The position numbers and the translations under genes are program-made. Below, piece by piece: positions 36,401 to 51,400 of a stretch of DNA of 64,000 bases. Position 1 is the stretch's first letter; the number at the start of each line of letters is the position of its first letter. Location: contig OU612072.1 in assembly GCA_914767715.1 (NCBI GenBank), forward strand, positions 22,816,001 to 22,880,000. Reading direction: 5' to 3'. Source of the stretch: Membranipora membranacea. Lineage: Eukaryota > Bryozoa > Gymnolaemata > Cheilostomatida > Membraniporidae. The notes beneath the pieces were generated by a model that had not been told where the DNA came from, searched no databases, and saw only the letters and a program-made list of their open reading frames with translations.

Positions 36401-39400
36401 TCTAAGCCCCCAGTAACGACTTGAAATCAATGCTCACTCCTTCATTGGGAACTCAACCAGAAACATAAGTGGTACAATAGTCATGGTGCTCTTATATGTC
36501 AATGGAGAACTATGGCAGTGAAGATGAATATCAAACAGCAGAGGGCAACAGATAGCAGAAATTGATGCAGAAGAAGCAGAGATAGACCGGCGGTCAGTCA
36601 AGGATTACATGTCCAAACACTGACAATTATGCTGAAATTTCAACTCACTATCACCAGTTAATCAGTAAAAGCTCCACTTCCAATTATAACACTTCTGGGT
36701 AATCAGATTTACTACTTACTATTGTCAAGCAACATAATGACTCAATTAGCTTTACATTATTCTTTTTATCGAATGCTAACATCTCAAAGGGGGCTTTGAT
36801 ATGAACAGGAGATACGTCCACCCCTTTTTACATAGCGATCACTATAGTACCTTGAAACTTTAAGCTATCGAAGATTTCCCTCTTCTTCAAACAATTAATT
36901 GATTGATGGATGGGTCAAAGCAGAAATGACAGATGTATTTATTTCGAACCATTGGAATGCTCAAAATACTGTGAGTGGCAATATAGGGACCTTATGGGCA
37001 TCATACTGGCCATAAAGGATTTCGACTCTGAGCTTAAAAATACCCGGTGCCCTGAAAAGAGCTTCCCAATTTTATCTCCTCTGCTGAAACCAGAAGCAAA
37101 AGAGTAAATGAGATGATGGCCATGACAAATGCGCAACAAAAATGAACTGACATGAATGCCTTATAATACTAGATCACTTGGGATTGGATATAACTTCCAA
37201 TCTGCCTCTACTGCCCGAGTTTAACTCCAGATCACATTTTAAAGGATAATGACTTCAATGCTTGCTGCTCAGGTGTTAATCTTACACCTGTCAAACTTTG
37301 CAAACTTTGCAAACTTTGATGATTATACTATGTGATCAAGTCAACCCAGGAATTAAATTTTGATCTCTTGGTGTGAAAGGTTTGATACTACTGTTCCATC
37401 CATTCTGTCGTCACCGAAGTCTCAATATATTTTGACAAATCCGTGATTTTGTTTGCAATGCGAAGATACCCATGTTAGTATCGCCTGAGCCTGATTTTCT
37501 GACAACATTTACAACTTTTTGATGGGGTCGTAATTTATAATTTGTAATTTTACTTTGCTGGACGATACTATAGTATGGCTTTTGAACGAAGGCAAATTTC
37601 ATTGATTTAATATCAGCAATTCTACCGCCAGCCAGTTATGATATTACAAAACTGAATGGCAGCTGCCCTACTCATTGGGGATAAATTTACCTTTATGATG
37701 GTAAACACTCTGATATCTAGTATATCGACTCCACATTATGTCGCCGTTTTCGGCATTTTCACATTCTATGAATGTTTTGAAGGTAATATAGTTTTAAAAT
37801 TTTCAACACATTCCATCGATCTCTGGAAGTGATGTAACCATTTTCTTGACAGTGGGCTAAACATTGAGTTTTCCAAATTGAGATTGATTCCTAATAAAAT
37901 GTAACAGATATTGATGTGAGATGATTCTTGAAAACAATTTCCATTGAGAACTGAAAGGCATCCAGATTGCATTACATTGTGGTAGCCAGTGTTTACCTTT
38001 CAGATTGGTTCTGACACTTCTCACTTGTCGGTGAGCACAATTCCAAAAATTTGAAAATCAAAACACATACATACATACATGCGATTTAGTTTTCGATGTG
38101 TTATTTCAATAGCATAATCCAAAAAACAAACTGAACATACCCTGAAGGTAACTCGACCAGATGACAACCTCTCATATACAGTTCCTCTAGTCTTGTAAGT
38201 CCTGATAGCGTATCACTCAACTGATCATCTGTACTCAGATTGTTTTCACTGACATTCAGCTCCTTCAGTGATACCATCTTTGAAATGCTGCAAGGTACCA
38301 ACAAAACATTGAAATTTGTTCATAACAGAGAGTGGTGATAAATCTGAATTCGACATTGATAATAAGATGTTGAAGGTTGCAGTCGATTGCATGCCTCTGG
38401 AAAGTCCAATGCGCCACTTTTACATTATGGTTGTCAAGCTCTGATGTGAAATCATCAAGCTGTTTGATCGAGGCGTCGACTGTCCCAATGTGCGTCTTGT
38501 AAGCAAACTGCGATGGCTCTATTACCTCTGTCAATTTGGATCTCATTTATTTTATTATAACCTCATCAGTAAGCTTGTCAAGGTCAAACAATATTGACAC
38601 TGACCAATGGTCTTTGTGTTTGGGAGGGCTACGTTGGAGCTGAGTGGGCGCTCGGAGTGACAGGCTGAACTCACACAGCTATCTACAATATTGTTGTCTG
38701 TTTGCCAATTTAACCATTGAGTACAGTATTAAAACCTATACTAAAATGCAGCAACCAGCTCACAGATCGCTGTCGTTTATGACTCATTGAATAATACGCT
38801 ATAGCAGAGAGGAGTTTAGAAACTCAAAATCTCAGGACGTTGCCTCTACCATCTGTTCAAATACTGGAGTCTGATATGCATTTGGAGCCTCATAATCTGG
38901 TAGAAATCCCACCTCATGTATAAGTTGGATGTTGAGAAGTCAACATCATTTGAAGACTTCCAGACATGGATCTCAGTGGAGGGTGAAGAAGATGTTTGCT
39001 TGCCTCTAAAATTCATATTGAATTTGATGCAATCTGCATCGGAAATTCAAGTTAAATGCAAGAGAGCCCAAATCCGACCAATCCATAGGGTTGCTTGCCC
39101 CTCCAAACACAAAGACTATCAGCCAGGGTCAATATTGTTTCACCTTGGATTCTCTCTACCTGGGATTCTCTCCTGGGTAGGAGATCGGGCGAGCTAGCCG
39201 GATATCCAGTGAAGGGAAAGGGGAAAACTTCTCAAGACGGGCAAACTGCATAAAACTCAATCTAGTTACAAATTTAATCATAGTTACGGACTGGGGTAAG
39301 TTTGGGAGCATCCAATGAAAAAGTCATAAAGCTTGATAAAATATCTACCAGAGGAAATCAACTTAAGTAATCAGTGACTATGCTAAATGAGTGAAACAAA

Positions 39401-42400
39401 TTAGCACCAAGTAACAACACCTGACAATAAGATGTTGGTCTTGTACCATTGCCTGAACAATTGTTCAATACCAGTGAGTGGATGGTATAATTCAGATCTA
39501 ATTTTTCAAAATTTCACACTAATGACATTTTTGGTTTCAGGAGTTCCGACCAGATTTGCAGTTAATTTTCTGATAAACTAGTTGAACACACCATAAATTG
39601 TGGAATTTGAGTGAAAAAAGGTAAACTCAAACACCACCCAAGGTAATATCACAACCCCACAAGCCTGTTGCTCATTACATAGACTCAACGATCAATGTTG
39701 CATTTCTAATTATTACACAATGTAAAGTTTTATCTCTGCAGGTGAGAACCCATGCCGAGCTGACAGTGGTCAACAACACAAATTCACTGTTTATGAATCA
39801 CACTACCGTAACGATATATGACACATATACAGAGGCGATATTGCAGCAATTTATGCTGCATTTCATATCAAATTGCGATGGCCTGAAATCCTTCTATGTA
39901 GCCAACATCAAGTCTGTAATCGCCTACGCCTGCACTGCATGTATAATCTGCTATGAGAAACCAATAAAAAAGACTAGAGAGGCCTCATTCACTTCAATTT
40001 CTATAATCATAATTAATCTGTGATTATCTCTTTTCCTAAGAGAGATACAGTTATATAGTTTTTTTCATCATAAAATTCAGCTATGTCTGCGATAGCTGAA
40101 TTTAATCTGTTTTTGCAAATTGTTCCGATCATCACTGTACAGGCAGCTGATTAGCATGCTGTTGCTGGGATTTACAATGGATTATCTCTGGTTCAGATAA
40201 TCTGATCAAAAACCCCCTTGATTGTACTATGAGATAGATCCTATCAAACAATTTCCCGAAGGTTTTTTATCCTAGCTGTTTTAAAAGTGGTCTTCATTCC
40301 TGATCCTTGCTGATTTCTTTTAAATAATCCAGTTAATCAAAGTTGTATGGGACTTCGAGCATTATTCAGGAAGTTTATGTTTTTGTGTGTATATTGAAAA
40401 AAACAGAAACGAAATCGAATAACTGGTTGCCAAGATATTCACCTGTAAAGACCATTTTTGGAAAAGTGCACAAGATCGCGAATGTGTATGTAATCGTACT
40501 CAACACAATTTATGTTTTTTTTGGACTTTATTGGCATAAATTTCATTCAATGAGAATCTTGAAGGTTTTAAATGTTTGAAGGTTTTAAAATGTAAATATC
40601 ACACAGTTTCTTCATGCATAATCCAACTTTGAAATAGGTATGATATAGATGCTTCCACTTAATTTTAATGACCAAGCTGTCAGGTTTACCATTTTCGTTG
40701 CTAATCAGGAGGTTCAATTGTGTTTTGGGTTATGGTTGTAATTTGTTGGTTTGTGGATTGATTTAGGAAAATTTTGATTAATGAATAATAATTGTTCGAT
40801 TTATTTTCAGAATAAAATAATGGTCCTGGATCCTATGGTTCTGTGGTCAGTTAATGGTACTCGCTCAACTAGACTCAGTGGCTGACAATATTAAACTTGG
40901 GATATGAGACTATAGATGATTCAAACAATTAATCAACAAGACCTCAGCGGTAAGCAGCACGACTAGTGTACAATGTGCAAAAGTAACACTGCTGAGCACT
41001 GGATTCAATTTGGTTTGGTTGTCAAGTATTTTGACTTGTTTCTACTTTGATTCATAAAATTGTACAGCATTTTGGTTTCAGAAAATTGGTGAAACAGTCC
41101 CACGCTGTGTTTCACTATAAGGTGGTATTTAAATACTAGTTTTTCTCATTTCATGTCCAATGATATGGAGACAAATACCTCAATACTAATTTAGTGTTTT
41201 GCCCTAAGCTTGGCTCAAATATTCAAATAATTGGATGTCATTAATATCCCTCAACCTAAATCTGGATATCTGTCAGAGTAGGGTTAATGTCACTGTGGTT
41301 CTGTATGTTGATGTCCTGAACTATATTTCTGTGGTAATATTGGCTATCATCTGCTCTGTGAATATCTCAATTTACTGCCGTCGCCCAGTGCAGCTTAAGG
41401 TGTATATTCTATGTTCCTATACCTGTGGCCTCTTGAGTCAAGTGATCCAAGTAGATATGCTGCCGTTAGCCAGTGCAGCTCAAAGTATGGATTCTGTATC
41501 CTTGTGTCTAGGGCCTCTATATGTCAAGCCGTCCTAATATGTGTGCTGTCGTTAGCCAGTGCAGCTTGAAGTATAGATTCTGTGTCCTTATATATCTTGG
41601 CTCTGTTAACCAAGTTGTGATCCTTTTCTGTCGACTTCACGACAGAATCTTTGTGTCTGTGGGCTATGTAAGCCAAGTGTCGAATTCCACTGCTTCCTTC
41701 ACTGCATCAATTTTGTCAGTGGGCTCTGTTAGCCAAGTGGTAAATTCCTCTGTATTGTTCACCTAGTTCACCTTGATTTACTATTCTTCTTATTGTTTGT
41801 AGGCACTGTTAGGCTATGGTGACTGATTCTTCTGTGACTCAGCCTCAATTTTTCTGTGCTGTGAGTAGCTATGAGAACCGTTCTCCCGAAGTGTAGGCCT
41901 CAGATATGAGCTCCTGTATCGTCTATGAAATAAAAGTGCACTTTAATCGTCTCTGTGTGCGCTGTCCTATTCTGCAATGTCCTCTTACTGAAGAGGGCTG
42001 TGTGTCAGGCTCCTTGTAGCCAATCAATCATAATCTTCAATGCAACTCTGGGATAAATACTGTCCTTTCTTGAAGGTGCTGTCGTATTCTGGTATCTTCA
42101 CTGTACTGTGATATACTACTATCGTCTCTATACTGTCATATTCTGTACTGTCATCATCTGGTCCTTGGGGCTGGCTCCTTGGTTTGCTGTCTGTGTGCCT
42201 CTGCCTTATAAAGGTGGTGTTCATTGTCATGTAAGCTTATGTCAGCATTGCAATATTCTATCTCCATTGTCTTATCTTCCTCCCTGAACAGATTTTTAGG
42301 CAATTTGTCATCGCCCACTTATCTTCTCTTTTTGTGTTTGAATATTTCTTCTCCTTAATTATGTAAATTTTGTCCTTTGAGTCCTGTGTCCTGTAGAGGA

Positions 42401-45400
42401 TTTTGAGGGGGTTACCCTAAGGCGGCGATACCCGCCACTGCAACCACGCACATTGCCTATTTATACTGAATACGCCGACTCTCTAAAATGAGTACGCCGA
42501 CTGTATCTGCCTGGAAATATATCAAGTACGACGACTCTATATGATGGTGAAGGTAACGAGTACAACGACTCTATCTGAGGGGGAAGGTAACGAGTACAAC
42601 GACTCTATCTGAGGGGGAAGGTAACGAGTACGACGACTCTATCTGAGGAGGGGTAACGAGTACGACGACTCTATCTGAGGGGGAAGGTAACGAGTACGAC
42701 GACTCTATCTGAGGGGGAAGGTAATGAGTACGACGACTCTATCTGAGGGGGAAGGTAACGAGTACGACGACTCTATCTGAGGGTGAAGGTAACGAGTACG
42801 ACAACTCTATCTGAGGGGAAAGGTAACGAGTACGACGACTCTATCTGGGCTGGGAACATAATTGACCTGACTTTGGGACTTGCTTTGGGGGTGGGGGGAT
42901 GGGAGATGCGGACAAAAATAGGTGGTTAACAATAGAAAATCAATTCATAAGATTTATAAATATCTTTCAGCCCATCGTATCAATCTCATTAATAATTTGA
43001 TTATGTGACACTCTAACTTTAAAACTTGATCTCAACGGCGGCTATTGTCTAGCACTGAATAATCTTAGAAGGATAATAATTACTCATTACACATTACTCA
43101 TTGGTACTGACATCTACTACTTGTTTACAAAACTCTCGTACCATTTCCATGTTATATTTTTGCACTAAAAGCCCAGTTGGTAATAAAATAAAATATATCC
43201 GCATACGATCAAATGTTGGTGTATTTTAACTTTAAATTGACAAATGCAAAACAGCCGCCCGTCAAAGCTGTCCTGTTTGTCAATTTATGATCCTTGATTA
43301 TGTGAGGAGACAACTTGTGTTACAGGGATTATCAGATAAAGCTTCCATAGTGATATTGTGTACGATAGTGTAGCATGGTTAGTGAAAAAGTTTAAAAAAA
43401 GCAAATACACAATTATTCCTTGTAGATCAGTCTAGTTGCCATAGAAAGTCATGAAAAAGTTAAAAGAGCTCTTACACTGCTTTTCGATACGATATTCTTT
43501 GGTCAATCTCAAGCTTACTAAAGAGAGGGTGAGACGATGTTGGCCGTTCGCAGTTGTGATATCCTGAAAGAAATTGCTGGGCTGGAGCCGCGTAGCCAAG
43601 TATTGACCTGATGTTAGTCAATTAAAAGGTCAATAATCCACACTTGTCTATACAATAGTCTTACATTTCCTCACTAGAGTCTAGAGCTGTACTTTGTCAT
43701 TAATAATTCTTCATGTTTGTCGCATGATAGCTTATTATCAATAACAACTCTGAGGAATCTTGTGTAGGCACTAGGGGACATTGAAAAATCATAAATCACT
43801 ACATCCTGTTAATACTTAAACCTATAGCTAAGATTGGTGTTTATGACTCAGTCTTTGCAAAAATCAGCTGCATGTTATTATCAGCAGCCCATCACTGCGT
43901 CCTTAATACTGAGGTGGCTACCGGTGATGTGTGACTGAGGTCAACCACCAGGTGTAAAACATTGTATCCTCAGCATATTTGATGTGGTTAATGCCATCCC
44001 AGCCAGGTCGTTGGAATACAAGAGCCATAAAATTGGTCCTAGTTTGGTACCTTGAGGAGCGCCAACCATAGTGCTGCTGCTCATTACAATATTTCAAACA
44101 TTGTAGTCGGTTATCCAAAGATTTAGATATAAGTGGGAGGGTATGAGGGTTAAAATTGTAGCCCTCTAATTTCTGGAGATGTACAGCAGTCAATGGAATG
44201 CCTCCAAAAGGTCCAAGGCGGCAGTTTGAATGTACTTTAAATTTGGGGTGTCAGGCTCCGATGTGAAATCATTGAGCAGTTTGATAAAGGCGTCAACTGT
44301 CCCAATGTGCGGCTTGTAAGCAAACAGGCTCTATTACGTCTGTCAATTTGGATCTCATTTTGTTTATTATTACCTCCTGAGTAAGCTTGCCAAGATGAAA
44401 CAATATTGACACTGGCTGATGGTCTTTGTGTTTGGACGGGCTACCTTAGAGATGAGTGGGCGCTTGGAGTTACAGTGAACTCACACAGCTCTCTAAAATT
44501 TTAGTCTGTTTGCCAGTTTTACCTTGGAGTACAGTATTGAAATCTATACTTAACTGTTACTACCAGCACACAGATCGCTGTCAAATATGACTTATGGACT
44601 AATAGGCTATAGCAGAGAGGTTATTCTGGATTTCAAAAATTCAAATTCTCAGTATGTTGCCTACTATAATCTGTTCAAGCCTGGAGTCAGATATGCATTT
44701 AGAGCCTCTCAGTCTGGGGGAAATCCCATCTCACGTGTAAGTTGGATGTTGGGAAGTCAACATCATCTGAAGACTTCCAGACATTGGTCTCAGTGGATCG
44801 TGACGAAAATGTTTGCTTGCTTCTCAATGACAGATTAATTTTGATGCAATCTACATCAGAAATTCCAGATAAATGCAAGATAGCCCTGATCCGACCAATC
44901 CCTATAGTTGCTTGCCCCACCAGACACAAAGACTATCCGCTAGTGTCAATATTGTTTCACCTTGGAACCTCTCTACCTTGGTTTTTTTTCCTGGGTAGGA
45001 GATCGGGCGAGCTAGCCGGCTATCAAATGAACGGAAAACGTCTCAGGACCGACAAACTGCATAAAACTCAATCTAGGTACAAAGTTAATCATAGTCACGG
45101 ACTGCGGTCAGTTTGGGAGCATTCAATGAAAACATTATAAAACATTATGAATTATCCACCAGAGGAAATCAACTATAGTGACTATGCTAAATGAGTGAAA
45201 TGAATTAATTGTAGATAGTGATTTACTGCCGACAATTGAAAACAGAACAGCAATTTTCAGGCGACCATCAGGTATTAAGAGGATGGCAGCAACCTCAATA
45301 TCATTTAGTACAATTATAATCAAGTATCAACAAGTTGATAACTCTCTTACATTGGCCTTAGTTTCTTTTTATTAGGATGACACTGAGACTCATAAAAAAA

Positions 45401-48400
45401 TCATTTCATTGCTTTCAACTTCAATCGCAACATGGAAGTTGTCAAACTACGTTTAGAGATGGGGCAACTCCCATATTATTTGACGTTTCGAAGTCATCAT
45501 GTGTAATTTAGTAAAAACTGTGAATAAATCATTCCGAGTTTAACTCCAGATCACATTTTAAAGGATAATGACTTCAATGCTTGCTGCTCAGGTGTTAATC
45601 TTACACCTGTCAAACTTTGCAAACTTTCAAACTTTGATGATTATATTATGTGATCAAGTCAACCCAGGGATTAAATGTTGATCTCTTGGTGGGAAAAGGT
45701 TTGATACTACTGTTCCATCCATTCTGTCGTCACCGAAGTCTACTTATATTTTGACAAATCCTTGATTTTGTTTGCACTGCGAAGATACTCATGTTAGTAT
45801 CTCCTGAGCCTGATTTTCTGACAACATTTACAACTTTTTGATGGGGTCGTAATTTATAATTTGTAATTTTACTTTGCTTGACGATACTATAGTATAGCTT
45901 CTGAACGGAGGCAATTTTCATTGATTAAATAATCCAACAAACAAACTGAACATACCCTGAAGGTAACTCGACCAGATCACACCCACTCATATTCAGTTTC
46001 TCTAGTCTTGTAAGTCCTGATAGCTTATCACTCAACTGATCATCTGTACTCAGATTGTTGCGACCGACATTCAGCTTCTTCAGTGAAACCATCTTTGAAA
46101 TGCTGCAAGGTACCAACAAAACATTGAAATTTGTTCATAACAGAGAGTGGTGATATCTGAATTCGACATTGATAATAGGATGTTGAAGGTTGAAAGTCCA
46201 ATGCGCCACTTTTACATTATGGTTGTCAAGCTCTGATGTGAAATCATCAAGCTGTTTGATCGAGGCGTCGACTGTCCCAATGTGCGTCTTGTAAGCAAAC
46301 TGTGATGGCTCTATTACCTCTGTCAATTTGGATCTCATTTACTTTATTATAACCTCATCAGTAAGCTTGTCAGGGTGAAACAATATTGACACTGACCAAT
46401 GGTCTTTGTGTTTGGGAGGGCTACCTTGGAGCTGAGTGGGCGCTCGGAGTGACAGGCTGAACTCACACAGCTATCTACACCTGTTGTCTGTTTGCCAATT
46501 TAACCGTTGAGCACAGTATTTCAACCTACACTAAATTGTAGCAACCAGCCCATAGATAGCTGTCGTTTATGACTCATTGAATAATACGCTATAGCAGAGA
46601 GGAGTTTAGAAACTCAAAATCTCAGGACGTTGCCTCTACCATCTGTTCAAATACTGGAGTCTGATATGCATTTGGAGCCTCATAATCTGGGGGAAATCCC
46701 ATCTCATGTATAAGTTGGATGGTGAGAAGTCAACATCATCTGAAGACTTCCAGACATGGATCTCAGTGGAGGGTGAAGAAAATGTTTGCTTGCCTCTCAA
46801 TGACATATTGAATTTGATGCAATCTACATCGGAAATTCCAGTTAAATGCAAGAGAGCCCAAATCAAACACAAAGACTATCAGCTAGTGTCAATATTATTT
46901 TACCTTGGAACCTCTCTACCTGGGATTCTCTCTTGGGTAGGAGATCGGGCGAGGTAGCCGGCTATCAAGTGAAGGGAAAAGGGCAAACTTCTCAAGACCG
47001 GCAAACTGCATAAAACTCAATCTAGGTACAAATTTAATCATAGTCAAGGACTGGGGTAAGTTGGGGAGCATCCAATGAAAAAGTTATAAAGCATGATAAA
47101 ATATCTACCAGAGGAAATCAACTTAAGTCATCAGTGGCTATGCTAAATGAGTGAAACAAATTAGCACCAAGTAACAACACCAAAACAGGAAGGCTAAGCC
47201 AACCGATTACCAAATCATTGACTTTTTTAATCATGTTCAAAATTTCAGACCAGGATCTGTGAATACCGTTATTAAAAATTTTAGCACCAGATCCTTTACA
47301 ATTTTACACATCAATATGCGTAGTCTAATCAACAAAATGCCTTTGTTTGAAGTACTGCTAGCTCAACTCAATGTTCATTTTTCATGTATTGTCATTTCAG
47401 AGACTTGGTTTTCACAAAATGAATTTTTAGAGAAGTTTTCACTATATGGCTATAAAATGTTTTGTAGATCTAGATTTCATGGTGCTGGCGGTTGAATTGC
47501 TATGTATGTATCAGAGGAGTTTGAGGCTAGTGTGACGGATGTTCGGTTGTCTGGAGCGGAGGCTATGGTGGTTCGTATGGTTTATTCTGGCCGCCCAGTC
47601 TGCTTTGTGCTGGCAGTCTATCGCACCCCTTCAGTGGGGCCGGCGATTTTCCTGGAGGACTGGGAGGCGCTGCTGCCTTCGCTCCCTATCAACTATATAG
47701 TTGTTGGTGATCTTAATTTTGACTTAAATCCCTCAAATGAAACTGATAACTTCACCCTAGACTATATGAGAAATATGAGCATGAATGGCTTCTTTAATAT
47801 TATTGAGTCGCCAACACGGTGCCGCCGCACGAAAGACAGCATTTTGGATCATATTCTGGTCAACAACACCAGTAATGAAATTTTGTCATGTACAATTAAA
47901 ACTGACATGATAGCTGACCATTTTCCAGTTATTAGCTCCATTGCTATTCCAAACACATGGAAGCAAAACCAAGCTAACCAAATTTTAATTACTAAGCTTG
48001 ATCCAAACACACTTTACAAGAAAGTTAATGACCCGAAGTATGACAGGGAGTGCTCAATAGCAGTAATCCAAATGACGCCTTTGAAATTTTTACAAATACT
48101 CTACAGAAATTAGAAGCTGAGTCATCAACAACTAAAACTAAAAAGCTTGTAAAAAGCCTTGGATGACGCTCAAAATCTTCAAATTGATTCAACAGCGAGA
48201 AAAACTTGCCCGAAAATTAAAGGATGAGCCTTTTAACAGTAAACTTCTTCAAAAATATTCTAAGATAAAAAATCTGATATGTAATATCATCAAAGATGTA
48301 AAAAATAGAATTTTACAATACTGAAATTGAAAATGTAAAATCAAATCAAATTGAGAAATGGGCTTTTGTAAATCGGCTTTTAAACAGAAAAGCAGACAAG

Positions 48401-51400
48401 TCTTCATCATTAAGCTGTATTGAAACAAATGGACAAAGTTACACATCTGCAATTGAAATTGCTGAATGTTTTAAGGAATTTTTTACGAGTGTAGGTCCTG
48501 GCATGGCAGCTAAATTACCTGTATGTGAAGCTGACCCATTATCAAACTTATCAAAATACGACAGAAGTAACAATTTTGACTTCTTAGAAATTACAAACGA
48601 CATTACAGAGAGTGTCATAAATAATTCCTCTGCAAAATTAGCAGATTGGTACGTTGGGATTTCCATGAAAATCATTCAAGAAAATAAAAATGCTATCAGC
48701 CCAATCTTGACCCACATGATCAATTTTATTGTTCGAACATCAGAATTTCCAGATAGCCAGAAAATTTGCCAGAGTACGACCACTGCATAAAAAAGGTGAT
48801 AAATTTGACTGTAACAACTATCGGCCGATATCGATATTAACTGCAATATCCAAAGTTGCAGAAAAAGTATTGGCTATCCAACTTTGATTCTATTTGGAAA
48901 ATTCTAATATTTTAATTGACAGCCAGTTTGGATTCAGTGAAAAACGGAACACAAATTCTGCTTTATCTAGACTAATGGAACACCTGTACGACAGTTTTAA
49001 TGACAGTAAAATTACACCAGGAATATTTTGAGACTTCAGCAAGGCTTTTGATACCATCAACCATGATATTTTAATCAAAAAATTGCCTTTTTATAATTTT
49101 ACAAATGATGCATGTGACTTGCTGAAATCTTATTTAGAAAACAAAAAATAATTTGTCAAAATCAACGATCATTCCAGTACAATGAAAACGGTCGATATAG
49201 GAGTTCCTCAGGGATGTGTATTAAGTCCAATTTTATTTTTAATATTTATCAATGACTTTGTAATATCTATGCCAATCTTTAAATATATTCTCTTTGCCGA
49301 CAACACAAATATATTTTCAAATGATCCTGAAATTTTAAAATCAATTGTTCATAAAATTGAACAATGATGCTCGAGTAATAAGTTGATCCCACCGAAAAAC
49401 CGATAGGTTTGGAGGTGGTATTAAGGTAATGCCCATGAAGCAACTCTCATAGGGGACTTCTGACAACTTATGTGGCAGCTGAGCCCTATTTTTGCACACA
49501 ATAAACACCTACAATTTTGCCTATCCATCATCAATTATTGTCAAGATAACTAGATTCATACCTGATCTTCTCTTTGGGACTAGTATGAAAAACAGCAGGT
49601 GATGCTATGACATAGAAAACTTGCAACAGCCAGCACAGGTTTTTTGGCTTTTTCTGGCCATTTTTATTCAATCCAATAGACATAGTTTTGTCTATGTCTA
49701 TGAGGTTGCATAAAAATGTTTTGTCTATGTGCAATCCTCAATCAATCATCAGTGCAACTTAATAAAGCCTAAGTGCCTGGGCAAAATGTGTAAAATCTGC
49801 TTCAATAGAAATGTTGATGGTTAAAATTTGCTCAAATAGAAATTTCTATGGCTCAAAGGCTAATATCTAAACAAACAGTCATACCTGAGCAAATCATTTA
49901 AGCCTTAGTGCCTGGTCAAAGCTTTTAAAATCTGCTTTAATAGTAGTATCAATGGTTCAAAGCCACCTGCTTTGATAGAAATTTCCAAGGTTCAAAGTTT
50001 AATCACTAAAGCACCAGGTCATATCAAAGCCAGGCTGAATAGCTCATTGTGTAGAGCGTCTGCCTTGTACTCACTGTTTAATAAGAATGTATGGGTTCGA
50101 GTCTCAACAAGGTCAGATTTTTTTCCAAATGGGTGCTTTATAACTGGAGCATTTTTACCGTGATCTTCTACTGCTATTGAGTTGTTTTCTGCAAGTACCC
50201 AACATCTCAGTGGGCTATCGAAATACCTCTCTGCTTGCACTATTTTGCTACCGATATGCAAAGATTTCTGTGGTGAGAGGGCGCTAAAGCGCCCCTCCCA
50301 CACCCTCCCCGCCACGCCTACGGCATGTGGATCGGGCTGCGCCCGATCATTATGCTCATCTCTAAAAAGTCAGTGAGTGAAATTTTTTAGAATATACGGC
50401 CCTGGATATACCCATTGTTAAACTCTGTGCTCCTAGGAGTTATCTTATAAAATAATTGTCATGTAATCTGCTTTACACTTCTCCCATGTGAGTTTAAATA
50501 ACAGCAGCTATTGCTATGATTGCTTAATTATTTTCATTCATTCATGCAAACTTGTCACAGATTATACTATTATTCAGTTCTCTTATAGTAGCTGCCCATG
50601 TACAGCCTGTCATAAGTTCAGATAGCGGCAATTGCAATCTCCTTATTATGTTCATTTTTTATCTAGACCAAATCGCCTGTATAATTTGTTGTGTCTTGTA
50701 TGGGCTGCAAAAATGGGCTGCAAAAAAAGCTGTGGGTTTAATTCTCAGACATAGTTGTGTTTGTGAGATATTGTCGGATTTTAGAATTTTACACCGCTAA
50801 TTCCTATTGGGTGGAAGTAAAAGTCCTACATACCTCTAGATCAGCTGTCGGAAACCTGGTCTATTTTCCAGTGCGGCCTATTAAACAATATTTTGCGTGC
50901 TGATTGTGGCCTTATGCCTGAAAAGATATATATTACACATTAATTTCGATCCCCATCTCGCATTTTGTAATCTTGATATTCAAGTATGTAGGCACAATAT
51001 ATTTCAAAATAGTGGCCATTCAGCATTAAGCATGTAGCTTCCAAAGCCGTTTCTAGACATAATCATCTTAACTGTATTGGTGTTAACTCCTTTTTCAAGT
51101 GCTTTATTTTCAAATTAACCCAGAACGGTGACCTTTGGAAATTTGAATAAAAATTTTCGTTAATATCATAGTAATTAGTTATTTTAGCAAATCTGTCACC
51201 TTGAACAAGAAATGCAGATGAGTATCAACAAGTTTACATGTTACAAATGCTCCTGCTTTATCGCTGAAATGTTCCAGATTGCATCTAATTTTACAGGCAT
51301 TCGCAAAAAACTTCCCCGTTGCGGAGGGGTGCCAGCACCCCTCCCACACCCACCCTGCCCTTTTCCATACACATGCAAAACTTCACAAGATTTTTTAAAT

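Noticed and set aside
39742-40023. Exon of a + strand gene.
   Set aside because: Listed only at low confidence. It has a possible acceptor, but no homology and no partner exon.
42466-42850. Possible CRISPR-like array because of the regular units.
   Set aside because: The units are contiguous with no unique spacers, in a eukaryotic intron. It is a minisatellite.
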